Shown: in pieces, positions 27,069 through 35,831 of the stretch
How the letters are laid out: every line of letters starts with the position of its first letter
Position numbering within the stretch: the first letter of the stretch is position 1
Assembly (NCBI GenBank): GCA_016192105.1
Contig: JACPUV010000053.1
Location: 62,001 to 126,000, forward strand
Length of the DNA stretch: 64,000 nt
Source: Sphingobacteriales bacterium
Lineage (GTDB): Bacteria > Bacteroidota > Bacteroidia > Chitinophagales > Chitinophagaceae
Direction: 5' to 3'
Notes under the pieces: model-generated
Databases searched by the model: none
The model's input: the letters and a program-made list of their open reading frames with translations, nothing else
What the model was told of the DNA's origin: nothing
Made by a program: the position numbers and the translations under genes

Positions 27069-28286
27069 ATGTGGATTGTTAAACTGGCCTGGAAAAACCT
27101 GTGGCGCAACAGGAGCCGCACCCTGATCACAGTGGCTGCTATATTCTTTGCCGTGATTTTATGCACAATCGCCGAAAGTTTAAAGCAGGGGGTGTTCGAA
27201 AACCTTGTAAAAAATGTGGTGAGTTTTTATACCGGTTATATCCAGGTTCACAAAGCAGGCTACCAGGATGAACAAACTCTCGACAATAGCTTCAGGCAAT
27301 CTTCGGTGACAGAGACTGCTATTTACAGCGATAAAAACATTAGCGCCATTGCGCCGCGCCTGGAAGGATTTGCCTTGGCGGCTTCCAAAGATCTTACTAA
27401 AGGATGTATGGTCTCCGGTATTAGCCCCGGTAAAGAAAACAGCATCACCAATTTGCAAAACAGGTTAGTAGGCGGAGATTACCTGAGTGACCACGACAGT
27501 GCTGTACTTGTTGCAGAAGGATTGGCTGAAAGATTAAAACTTACAGTGGGTGATACCGCTATTCTTATTGGACAGGGATATCATGGTGCTACCGCTGCAG
27601 GGAAATACCCGGTGAAGGGCATTCTGAAGTTTGGCTCTCCTCAATTGAACGTTAAAGTAATGTATATGTCTTTACCTGCCGCTCAGGATTTTTTTAGCGC
27701 CGAGGATATGATCACATCTTATATTCTTTCTGTCAGAGAGGATAAAGCGCTGAATGCAAGTGCTAAAGCCATACGAAATGTTGTCGGGAAAAATTATGAA
27801 GTTATGACCTGGGAGGAGCTGCTGCCTGATATAAAACAACATATCGCAACAGACTCTAACAATATGAAAGTGGTACAAGGCGTACTCTACCTGCTGATCT
27901 GTTTTGGTATTTTCAGCACACTCCTTATGATGATGCTGGAACGAAAATTTGAAATGGGAATGCTGGTAGCCATTGGTATGAAAAAAAGCAAGCTGGTAAT
28001 GTTGTTCATAGCGGAGTCTGTATTAACGGTGTTAGCCGGGTGTGTTATGGGCATCCTGGCAAGTATCCCGTTGATTTTTTACCTCAAGAACCACCCTGTT
28101 CGTATTGGTGGCGATACGGCAAAAGCTTATGAGCGGTTTGGGTTTGAAGCAATTTTTCCAACTTCAACAGACAGCTCCATTTTTATTTACCAGGCGCTGG
28201 TCGTTTTGCTGATTGGCCTGGGTTTATCCCTGTACCCTGCAATAAAAGTGATTCAATTGAAGCCCGTAGCGGCGATGAAAAAATAA
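27069..28286 (+). CDS. FtsX/LolC-type ABC transporter permease 1
   Basis: 405 residues of the MacB/LolCE type: one N-terminal membrane helix (LAWKNLWRNRSRTLITVAAIFFAVILC), a periplasmic domain (about 45-270), and three C-terminal helices forming the FtsX domain (about 275-395, including LERKFEMGMLVAIGMKKSKL). The N-terminal WKNLWRNRSRT motif is typical of LolC/LolE relatives. It is the first of two tandem permeases, which with the ATPase should form a heterodimeric mechanotransmission ABC machine that extracts a substrate from the inner membrane rather than pumping it through. Confidence 0.9.
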   Translation: MWIVKLAWKNLWRNRSRTLITVAAIFFAVILCTIAESLKQGVFENLVKNVVSFYTGYIQVHKAGYQDEQTLDNSFRQSSVTETAIYSDKNISAIAPRLEGFALAASKDLTKGCMVSGISPGKENSITNLQNRLVGGDYLSDHDSAVLVAEGLAERLKLTVGDTAILIGQGYHGATAAGKYPVKGILKFGSPQLNVKVMYMSLPAAQDFFSAEDMITSYILSVREDKALNASAKAIRNVVGKNYEVMTWEELLPDIKQHIATDSNNMKVVQGVLYLLICFGIFSTLLMMMLERKFEMGMLVAIGMKKSKLVMLFIAESVLTVLAGCVMGILASIPLIFYLKNHPVRIGGDTAKAYERFGFEAIFPTSTDSSIFIYQALVVLLIGLGLSLYPAIKVIQLKPVAAMKK

Positions 28287-28296
28287 AAAAGGAAAG

Positions 28297-29511
28297 ATGA
28301 TATTTCTAATGGCATGGCGTAATATCTGGCGAAACAAGGCAAGAAGTATTGTTATTATGCTTTCTGTTTCCATTGGTCTGTTGGCCGGTATCGGCGTGCT
28401 GGCTCTGTATAATGGGATGATGAAAAGCAGGGTCAGGACAGTGATCGATGCCGAAGCAGGACACCTTCAGCTTCACTATCCCGCTTTTAAAAAAGACGGC
28501 CACCCCGCTTTTATACTTCCTGATGCCGCTGCATTGCTGAAAGCCATTCAGTCATTACCCGAAATCAAAATAGCTGCGCCCAGGACTATTGCACAGGGAA
28601 TGTTGGCGACTTCGACAGGCAGCACAGGGGTGCAGATCAATGGCGTGATACCGGCGCTCGAATACAACGTTTCGCAGTTAAGGCAAAAAATCATTGCCGG
28701 GGAAGGTTTTCATGAGGGAAAGAAGAATGAGATTATCATTGGTAAAAAGCTGGCTGATAAAATGAAATTGAAACTGGGCGCCAGGCTCGTATTGACCTTC
28801 ACGGATACGGCGGACAATCTTGTGTCTTTAGCTTTCCGGGTAGCAGGCATCTATCGGTCGGGTAACGCTCCTTTGGATGAGTTAAATGTGTATGTTCCTA
28901 TTGCAACATTAAATGAATGGCTGCTAACAGGGGATTCATTTCACGAGGTTGTTGTGATTCTTAAAAAAGATGATGATCTGCCGGCCATGAAGGTTAGATT
29001 GGAAAAAGCCTTTCCTTCATTACTTGTTCAATCCTGGCAAGATATATCTCCGGAAACAGAACTGATGGTCAGAACAGTGGATGAATATTCCTATATTATC
29101 ATGATTATTATTTTGATTTCACTAGCGTTTGGTATTATTAACACCATGTTGATGTCAGTATTGGAGCGGACAAAAGAAATTGGAATGATGGTGGCGCTGG
29201 GAGCCGCCAAAGCGAAGGTTTTTTTGCTGGTCCTGATGGAGACGGTTTTTCTTACTGTGGCCGGAACACCCATTGGGCTTTTGGCGGCCTATATTGTTAC
29301 CGGTTATTATCAGAAACAGGGGCTGGATCTTTCCGGAATGGGAAAGGATATGATGGCCAGTTTCGGTTTCGAAACCACAATTTATCCCTCATTTCCTTCG
29401 GAAAAACTCGCTGCAATATTGGTTATGGTCATTGGCACAGCCCTGCTTTCCTGCTTGCTGCCAGCTATGAAAGCTTTGCGCCTGAAGCCTGTAGAGGCAT
29501 TAAGAGGATAA
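28297..29511 (+). CDS. FtsX/LolC-type ABC transporter permease 2
   Basis: 404 residues, same topology as the upstream permease: N-terminal helix with MAWRNIWRNKARSIVIMLSVSIGLLAG, a periplasmic domain, then an FtsX domain including LERTKEIGMMVALGAAKAKVFLL and a final LSCLLPAMKALRLKPVEALRG. It follows permease 1 by ten bases and the ATPase begins five bases after its stop. The two permeases are clearly paralogous, as LolC and LolE are. Confidence 0.9.
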   Translation: MIFLMAWRNIWRNKARSIVIMLSVSIGLLAGIGVLALYNGMMKSRVRTVIDAEAGHLQLHYPAFKKDGHPAFILPDAAALLKAIQSLPEIKIAAPRTIAQGMLATSTGSTGVQINGVIPALEYNVSQLRQKIIAGEGFHEGKKNEIIIGKKLADKMKLKLGARLVLTFTDTADNLVSLAFRVAGIYRSGNAPLDELNVYVPIATLNEWLLTGDSFHEVVVILKKDDDLPAMKVRLEKAFPSLLVQSWQDISPETELMVRTVDEYSYIIMIIILISLAFGIINTMLMSVLERTKEIGMMVALGAAKAKVFLLVLMETVFLTVAGTPIGLLAAYIVTGYYQKQGLDLSGMGKDMMASFGFETTIYPSFPSEKLAAILVMVIGTALLSCLLPAMKALRLKPVEALRG

Positions 29512-29516
29512 AAAAT

Positions 29517-30247
29517 ATGACAATGAAAAAAGCAGTTATCGATGCACACAACATCAGCAAAGTATACAATCCGGAAACTATTCCTGTATATGCAGTAAAC
29601 AATGTCCATTTGCATTTACTGGAGGGTGAATTCACAGCCCTGGTGGGACCATCCGGATCTGGAAAAACCACACTGCTGAACATGATCGGCGGATTGGATA
29701 AGCCGGATGAAGGGACCATTTACATCAATGGTACCGATATTACGAAACTTTCAGCGGGCAAACTCATCGACTTTCGCCTGCATAACATTGGTTTTGTTTT
29801 CCAGTCATTCAACCTTATTCCGGTTTTAACTGCCAAAGAAAACACAGAGTTTATTATGCTTTTACAGGGTATAAAAAAAAGGAACGGGAAAAAAGATTAT
29901 ATCAGTTGTTTAAAGAAATTGGATTGGAGGAAAAGATGAATGTTCGGCCGGCGCAGCTTTCCGGCGGACAACAACAACGGGTAGCAGTGGCAAGAGCGCT
30001 GGCTTCCCGGCCACACTTTATCCTGGCCGATGAGCCTACGGCTAATCTCGATTCTGTTTCGGCTTCAAATCTCCTGGACCTGATGGAAAAGCTAAACCGC
30101 GAAGAAAATATGACCTTTCTTTTTTCGACCCATGATCAACGTGTTATTGAAAGAGCGAGCCGGGTGATCAAGCTGGTCGATGGGCGTATCGCCTCCGACA
30201 GCGCTGAAGTGCCTACTTCTGTGTCACATGAACAGGATGTGCAATGA
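29517..30247 (+). pseudogene. ABC transporter ATP-binding protein (LolD/MacB type) interrupted by a -1 frameshift
   Basis: Two overlapping frames make one ATPase of about 243 residues. The first (29517-29939) has Walker A GPSGSGKTTLLN and the Q-loop FVFQSFNLIP. The second (29906-30247) has the signature LSGGQQQRVAVARAL, Walker B FILADEPTANLD and H-loop FSTHD. The break is an A8 run at 29873-29880: a ninth A would give the continuous GIKKKEREKRLYQLFKEIGLEE expected in this family. Neither fragment alone could be a working ATPase. Either the gene is dead, the assembly lacks an A, or the frame is restored by slippage on the A-run. All other genes of the operon are intact, which argues against decay. 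The barrel gene overlaps its stop (ATGA). Confidence 0.85.
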
Positions 30248-31389
30248 AAAGTTTCCTGATTATACTATCCGCTTTTTTCCCTTTATCATCCCTTTTTGCA
30301 CAAGACAGCACAGTAAGGGCAAATGCCTGGTCGTTTTCCGGCTACCTGAAAGATCTGGAATGGGTTCGTTTTGAAAAAGGTTTTACCGGGGCCGCTGCCA
30401 CGAACCTGCTCCACAACCGGGTGAATATAAAATGGAATTCTGCCGGCAACTGGACTGGTCGCCTTGAAGTTCGAAGCCGGATGTATTGGGGAGATGATGT
30501 CCGGGTACTGCGGGGATTTAAACAGCAGCTGCAGAATGAAAGCGAAGCAGTGAACCTTTCCATAAATTGGTTTGAGACCCGGTCAGCCATTCTGCATACC
30601 AATATAGAAAGATTTTGGCTGGAATATAAAAAGCCCAAGTGGAGCATTAGGGCAGGAAGGCAGCGGATCAACTGGGGAATCGCCAACACATGGAACCCAA
30701 ATGATCTTTTTAACACCTATAATTTACTTGATTTTGACTACGAGGAACGACCGGGCAGCGATGCTGTTAAAGGGCAATATTTGGTCAATGATCTTTCAAA
30801 TATTGAGGTGAGTGTTGCGGGAGCGAATCATCAATCCATTGCAGCTGCGAAGTATTTTACGAACTATAAGAAATATGATCTGCAGTGGAATGCCGGGATG
30901 TACCGGGGTGAATTTACGGCTGGCTTCGGCTGGGCCGGGAACATTAAGGAGGCCGGTTTTAAAGGTGAAGTACAATATTATGCAGCCCGGCAGAAAAATT
31001 TTTCCCGCCTGCTGCTGGCAGTAGAAGGCGATTATATCTTCAAAAGGGGCTGGTATCTTTCTTTAGCTTTCCTGTACAATGAAAAAGGATTGGACCGGCC
31101 ACTGGATGGTTGGACGCTGCCTTCATTCCAGGCTTCGCCCCGAAACCCAATGCCCACAAAATGGAACATACTGGTGAATACTTCCAAAGAATTTACCCCG
31201 ATATTCAGTGGAAGCCTGAATGTAATTTATGCACCGGGAATGAACCTGCTGATTTTTTTTCCAACCTTCCGTTACAATCTAAAGACAAACCTGGATTTAG
31301 ATATTGTTTGGCAGTCTTTTTTTGCAGAATCAACCCGGTTTGAAGCACTTTCGCATACAGGGTTTGCTCGTTTTAAATGGAGTTTTTGA
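30244..31389 (+). CDS. Outer-membrane beta-barrel protein of the ABC operon
   Basis: 381 residues: a signal peptide (MKSFLIILSAFFPLSSLFA), then alternating aromatic beta strands to a terminal FARFKWSF, the Phe-ending strand recognised for barrel insertion. The block SIRAGRQRINWGIANTWNPN resembles DUF1302-type porins, which also occur next to LolA-like proteins and transporters. The ATG overlaps the ATPase stop by four bases (ATGA), indicating translational coupling. Placed last in the operon, it is a candidate outer-membrane exit or entry point for whatever the LolA-like protein and ABC machine move. Confidence 0.8.
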   Translation: MKSFLIILSAFFPLSSLFAQDSTVRANAWSFSGYLKDLEWVRFEKGFTGAAATNLLHNRVNIKWNSAGNWTGRLEVRSRMYWGDDVRVLRGFKQQLQNESEAVNLSINWFETRSAILHTNIERFWLEYKKPKWSIRAGRQRINWGIANTWNPNDLFNTYNLLDFDYEERPGSDAVKGQYLVNDLSNIEVSVAGANHQSIAAAKYFTNYKKYDLQWNAGMYRGEFTAGFGWAGNIKEAGFKGEVQYYAARQKNFSRLLLAVEGDYIFKRGWYLSLAFLYNEKGLDRPLDGWTLPSFQASPRNPMPTKWNILVNTSKEFTPIFSGSLNVIYAPGMNLLIFFPTFRYNLKTNLDLDIVWQSFFAESTRFEALSHTGFARFKWSF

Positions 31390-31610
31390 ATCCCGATCCC
31401 TGTGTTGCCGGGTATTCCCTTTTCTTAAAAATGTCAGCAACTCCATTTTTATTTCATTTTTCATCGAAGCGGATTTGCCCTGAGGCTGCCAACTGTAAAA
31501 CAGAAATTGCCGGTAGTAAACAATAACAGAATGTAAGAGTTTGATTTGTTCTTTTGCTAATTAAAAATAAATTATAGACAGCTAACCCGTGGATCACTAG
31601 TAACGTTTTT

Positions 31611-33116
31611 TTATTGAATTTGCAGGCAGGCCTTCCCCAGGTAATCAATGATATCCCCGGCAATCAATGCCTCCTGCGAAAGATCTTTTGCCGCCAGGTC
31701 TCCTGCCAGTCCGTGCAGGTACACTGCCAGCAGGGCGGCCCCTTCGGGGGAATACCCCTGAGCCCGTAAGCCCGTCAGGATCCCCGTTAGCACATCCCCG
31801 CTGCCGGCCGTGGCCATGCCCGCATTGCCGGTGCTGTTAAAATAACCCCTGCCACCGGGTGTGGCGATAAAACTATGATGTCCCTTGACGATTATGACCG
31901 CGTTCAGTTCAGCGGCTTTCTCCAGCGCTTTCTCCATTCTTTCAAAATCATTGCCCGTTGGACCAAAGAGCCTTTCAAATTCTTTGGGATGGGGGCTGAG
32001 GATTGAACCAGCGGGGATCTGTTTCAGCAGCGCTGCATCAGTCGCTATTATATTCAGGGCATCCGCATCCAGCACCAGGGGCTTTTGGCAGGAGCGGAGT
32101 ATTTCCTTCAGCAGGCCGGCGGTTTCCCTGGCCTGGCCGATACCCGGCCCGATCCCGATGGAATCGTATTGGTTCAGGTCTGTTTCTGGTTTTGTTATAA
32201 AGGAGCTGTTAAAATCTGTCAGTACCATGGCTTCCGGCACTGCGGTTTGTAAAATATTGTACCCACCGGAGGGAATATGACAGGTAAGCAAACCAGCCCC
32301 GCTGCGCAGACAGGCCCGGGCGGCCAGCACTGCGGCGCCTGTTTTGCCATAACTGCCGGCTAACAGGATGGCATGACCGAAATTCCCTTTGTGAGCAAAA
32401 CGGTTCCGGGGCCTGTACAGGGAATGAATAAGTGTATCGTCTGTCAGCTCAAGACGGCTGCTGACCCCTTCATAAAATCCTTTATGCAGGCCGATATCCA
32501 GCACCTGGACCTCCCCGGAGAAAGCCGCATTCTCCGCCATCAGTAAGGCGGCCTTATAACATTGGAAACTCAGGGTAAAGCGGGCATGAACCGAAAGATT
32601 TCCCCTGGATGAATGATCGGTAAATAATCCGCTTGGAATATCAATGGATACGATCTCACAGCCGGACTGGTTAATATGTTCAACCAGGCTGGCGGTAAGC
32701 CCCTCAATGGCCCTGTTCAGGCCCGAACCAAAGATGGCGTCAACCACAATCTGGCCGGGCGGAAAAGGGCTTAACTGTTCATCCGACTGGATAAAATGAA
32801 TATCCGTACCCGGTAACTGGTGCAGGCGGGCCAGGTTTTGCTGGAAATCGTCCGTACCCTTATGTCCGAACTCAAGAATGTAAACGGATACAGGGGTTCC
32901 TCTGTCCATCAGCAAGCGGGCAATGGCCAGTCCGTCACCCCCGTTATTTCCCTTGCCGCAAAAAATGCCAAAGGAAGGCGCATCGGGGTATTGTTTGAGC
33001 AACCAGTCCGTGCAGGCTGTGGCCGCCCTTTCCATCAGGTCGATGGAAAGAACCGGTTCGTGCCGGATTGTGTACTGATCCCACTTGCGGATTTCTTCTG
33101 CTGAAAAAATTTTCAT
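31611..33116 (-). CDS. nnr: Bifunctional NAD(P)H-hydrate epimerase / ADP-dependent dehydratase
   Basis: 501 residues from ATG 33116 (MKIFSAEEIRKWDQYT), the usual N-terminus; an upstream in-frame start would add 59 unrelated residues. The N-terminal YjeF_N epimerase domain (about 1-215) contains FCGKGNNGGDGLAIARLL and VVDAIFGSGLNR. The C-terminal carbohydrate-kinase-like dehydratase domain (about 225-500) has AGSYGKTGAAVLAARACLRSG, GIGPGIGQ, LVLDADALN and the GNAGMATAGSGDVLTGILTGL block. Together they repair damaged NADH and NADPH hydrates. Monocistronic, convergent with the ABC operon. Confidence 0.96.
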   Translation of the reverse strand: MKIFSAEEIRKWDQYTIRHEPVLSIDLMERAATACTDWLLKQYPDAPSFGIFCGKGNNGGDGLAIARLLMDRGTPVSVYILEFGHKGTDDFQQNLARLHQLPGTDIHFIQSDEQLSPFPPGQIVVDAIFGSGLNRAIEGLTASLVEHINQSGCEIVSIDIPSGLFTDHSSRGNLSVHARFTLSFQCYKAALLMAENAAFSGEVQVLDIGLHKGFYEGVSSRLELTDDTLIHSLYRPRNRFAHKGNFGHAILLAGSYGKTGAAVLAARACLRSGAGLLTCHIPSGGYNILQTAVPEAMVLTDFNSSFITKPETDLNQYDSIGIGPGIGQARETAGLLKEILRSCQKPLVLDADALNIIATDAALLKQIPAGSILSPHPKEFERLFGPTGNDFERMEKALEKAAELNAVIIVKGHHSFIATPGGRGYFNSTGNAGMATAGSGDVLTGILTGLRAQGYSPEGAALLAVYLHGLAGDLAAKDLSQEALIAGDIIDYLGKACLQIQ

Positions 33117-33156
33117 CGTATTAAAGGTCTGCCAATTTTGGCAAAAAAGGAATGAC

Positions 33157-34404
33157 TTAACGACGGGTTTTTGTTTCCTTAACAGGGAGACCCGTTTTTG
33201 AGTTTCTCCCGGCTGCGGTTTTTTTCCCGGGAAGCGAATCCGGCTCCTCCTCTTCGTTACCGCCCCGCTGGAAATATTCCCCGAAGAGATCATAACACTG
33301 GTGGGCCGTATGGTAGATCCCCCGGGTAAACCGGTTCCCCAGAATGATGATCGTCACTTTTTCATCCATCAGCCGGGCAAAAGCGGCATTGGAGCCATGC
33401 CATTTGCCAAAATGGTAAATGACTTTCTTTCCGTTCGGCAGGAGGAGCATCCGCCAGCCCAGGCCATAATTATGCTGGGAGGGTCTTTCAAAGCTGTAAG
33501 GAGCAAAAGCAGAATCGAGCAGGGCTTTATTAATGACCTGCCCGCTATACAATGCCTGGTCCCATTTCAGCAGGTCGCGCGCCGTGGTGTAGATATTCTT
33601 GTCGCCATAAGTACCGTCAAGAAAATCATAGTCCCAATAAGTACCGCTGGTACTGAAGGAAGGGGTGGCGGTGAGGGTATCTTTCAGGGTGAATACATAG
33701 GTATCCTTCATCTGCAGCGGGGTAAAGATCTTTTCCCGCATATAATCGGGAAAGGATTTGCCGGTCACCTGTTCGATGACCAGGGCCAGCAGTAGGTAAT
33801 TGGTATTGCAGTAATTGAACTTACGGTCAGGACCGGCTTCCGGGTTGGGGTGGTCCTTCTCCAGGATGCCCAGTACATCCTTATTTGTGCAGTATTGTTT
33901 TTTATCCCAGCTGGTTTTGTCCATAAAATGGACATAGTTGGGCAGGCCGCTCCGGTGATTCAGCAGCATTTTGATCGTGATGCCCCGGTAGGGGAGTGAT
34001 GGAAAAAAGCTGGAGAGACTGTCTCCGAGCGAAAGCCGGCCTTCCTGTACCAGGCGCAGTACCGTGATGGCGGTAAAAGTTTTGGAGATGGACGCGATAT
34101 GGAGGGAAGTGCCGGCGCTCATGGTATCTTTCTTCCGCAGGTCCGGTTTCCCGCTGTATTTCTCGTAGAGGATGGTACCATTCTTCGCTACCAGGACCTG
34201 GCCATTGAAATGATAGCGTAAAAGGGTGCTGTCAAAGAAGGCGGCTAACCGCCGGTAATACTGGCGGAATTCCGGTTCACCCAGGGCCGCCGGGGTGGGC
34301 GGGTAGTACTGCAGCGAATCATCCTGCGCTGTTTTTTCCCGGCCCGGTATGTGGCAGCAAAAGCATCCAACGGCAAGTGCCGTAATTAGTAAGAATGGTT
34401 TCAA
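33157..34404 (-). CDS. Serine hydrolase of the beta-lactamase/PBP-like family, lipoprotein
   Basis: Class C beta-lactamase/esterase fold. The catalytic SxxK is in HIASISKTFTAITVL, the YxN in KFNYCNTNYLLLAL and the HxG equivalent in VIYHFGKWHGSN. The likely start is TTG 34404, giving MKPFLLITALAVGCFCC, a lipoprotein signal peptide with lipobox LAVGC, and 415 residues. Two in-frame ATGs further upstream (34482 and 34446) destroy the signal peptide and lie upstream of a perfect minus-strand -7 box at 34427-34434. The C-terminus is a Lys/Glu-rich extension after the catalytic domain. Substrate unknown; peptidoglycan peptide or small-ester hydrolysis are the family options. Confidence 0.85.
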   Translation of the reverse strand: MKPFLLITALAVGCFCCHIPGREKTAQDDSLQYYPPTPAALGEPEFRQYYRRLAAFFDSTLLRYHFNGQVLVAKNGTILYEKYSGKPDLRKKDTMSAGTSLHIASISKTFTAITVLRLVQEGRLSLGDSLSSFFPSLPYRGITIKMLLNHRSGLPNYVHFMDKTSWDKKQYCTNKDVLGILEKDHPNPEAGPDRKFNYCNTNYLLLALVIEQVTGKSFPDYMREKIFTPLQMKDTYVFTLKDTLTATPSFSTSGTYWDYDFLDGTYGDKNIYTTARDLLKWDQALYSGQVINKALLDSAFAPYSFERPSQHNYGLGWRMLLLPNGKKVIYHFGKWHGSNAAFARLMDEKVTIIILGNRFTRGIYHTAHQCYDLFGEYFQRGGNEEEEPDSLPGKKTAAGRNSKTGLPVKETKTRR

Positions 34405-34426
34405 GAGATCTTCGTTGGTTTGTGTA

Positions 34427-34434
34427 CAAAAATA
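34427..34434 (-). promoter_or_regulatory. -7 box (TATTTTTG) of the serine hydrolase gene
   Basis: Exact TAnnTTTG on the minus strand. The predicted start site near 34423 lies downstream of the in-frame ATGs at 34446 and 34482, supporting the TTG start at 34404 with a leader of about 19 bases. Confidence 0.5.
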
Positions 34435-34553
34435 GCAGGCCCCCATTATATATCCCCGGTCAAGATACAAATGTGGGTACAAAACAACTGTTAGTGTTAA
34501 TATTTTGGGCAGGAGTTTGACCGTTTATCAGGAATGGGGTTAATCCTACTTAG

Positions 34554-34561
34554 TATATTTG
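34554..34561 (+). promoter_or_regulatory. -7 box (TATATTTG) of serA
   Basis: Exact TAnnTTTG whose last base is four bases before ATG 34566. With the usual -7 geometry the transcript would start one base before the ATG, that is, be leaderless. No TTG was found at the -33 distance. Confidence 0.45.
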
Positions 34562-34565
34562 CTGT

Positions 34566-35807
34566 ATGACAAAAGCAGGCAATACCACCAGTTATCCCAA
34601 AGAGAAAATCCGGATCCTGTTTCTCGAGAATATAAGCGATACGGCTGTAAAGAATTTCAGGCATCATGGGTATGTAAAAGTGGATAAGATCACCAGAGCA
34701 CTGACCGAAGATGAACTGATTCAGGAGATCCGTGACGTGCATATCCTGGGAATCCGTTCCAAAACAATGGTGACAAAAAAAGTGCTGGAGGCCGCAAAGA
34801 AACTGCAGGCCATCGGCTGTTTCTGTATTGGTGTAAACCAGGTGGACCTGAAATCCGCCACCCGCAACGGGGTCGTGGTGTTTAATGCACCCTATTCCAA
34901 TACCCGCAGCGTGGCTGAGCTGGTGATCGGGCTGGCTATCATGCTGATCCGCCGGATCCCGGACAAGAACAAAGCGGCCCACGAAGGCATCTGGATGAAA
35001 GAGGCGAAGAACAGTTTTGAACTGAGGGGAAAGACCCTTGGAATTGTAGGGTATGGCAATATTGGCAGCCAGGTCAGTGTACTGGCCGAGGCGATGGGAA
35101 TGAAAGTGATCTTTTATGACGTGGAAACCAAACTGCCACTCGGCAATGCGGAAGATGCCCGTTCATTGAAGGAGTTGCTGGGCCGGGCCGATGTGGTTAC
35201 CCTGCATGTACCCGAAACGGCACAGACAAAAAACCTGATCAATAAAAGCAACCTTAAATATTGTAAGAAGGGATCGATCCTGATCAATTATGCTAGGGGA
35301 GAAGTGGTGGACCTCGAGGCGCTGCGCAAAGAGATACTGGAAGGAACCCTCGGAGGCGCGGCTGTGGATGTATTTCCCTGGGAGCCGGAGAAAAACGGGG
35401 ACCGTTTCCAGACACCGTTGCAGGACCTGTCCAATGTGATCCTGACTCCGCATATCGGGGGCAGTACCGAAGAAGCACAGCAGAATATCGGGGAGGATGT
35501 AAGTGTAAAACTGTTCAATTACCTGGAAAAGGGGATCACTTTTGGCTCGCATACCGTACCCGCCCTGGCCCTGCCGCCACAGGAGGGCAGTCACCGCATC
35601 CTGCATATTCACAAGAATGTACCCGGGGTGCTGTCTGCGATCAATACCCGCTTATCCCAAAATAATATCAATATCGTGGGACAGTACCTGAAGACCAATG
35701 AGGATATTGGTTACGTGGTACTGGATGTGGACAAAAAACTGTCCACCCAGGCCCTGCATTTACTGAAGGATGTGAAGGAAACGATTAAAGTGCGGGTGCT
35801 GTATTAA
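34566..35807 (+). CDS. serA: D-3-phosphoglycerate dehydrogenase
   Basis: Oxidises 3-phosphoglycerate with NAD+, the first step of serine synthesis. At 413 residues it matches the E. coli-type enzyme: N-terminal substrate half, a Rossmann domain with LGIVGYGNIGSQV (about residues 159-171), the catalytic Arg in NYARGEVVD, Glu in DVFPWEPEKNG and His in LTPHIGGSTEEAQ, and a C-terminal ACT domain (about 340-413) with HKNVPGVLSAINTRLSQNNINI, expected to bind serine for feedback inhibition. Divergent from the serine hydrolase. A TATATTTG box ends four bases before the ATG. Confidence 0.97.
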   Translation: MTKAGNTTSYPKEKIRILFLENISDTAVKNFRHHGYVKVDKITRALTEDELIQEIRDVHILGIRSKTMVTKKVLEAAKKLQAIGCFCIGVNQVDLKSATRNGVVVFNAPYSNTRSVAELVIGLAIMLIRRIPDKNKAAHEGIWMKEAKNSFELRGKTLGIVGYGNIGSQVSVLAEAMGMKVIFYDVETKLPLGNAEDARSLKELLGRADVVTLHVPETAQTKNLINKSNLKYCKKGSILINYARGEVVDLEALRKEILEGTLGGAAVDVFPWEPEKNGDRFQTPLQDLSNVILTPHIGGSTEEAQQNIGEDVSVKLFNYLEKGITFGSHTVPALALPPQEGSHRILHIHKNVPGVLSAINTRLSQNNINIVGQYLKTNEDIGYVVLDVDKKLSTQALHLLKDVKETIKVRVLY

Positions 35808-35831
35808 CGGATAATTATAAACCCAACCTAT

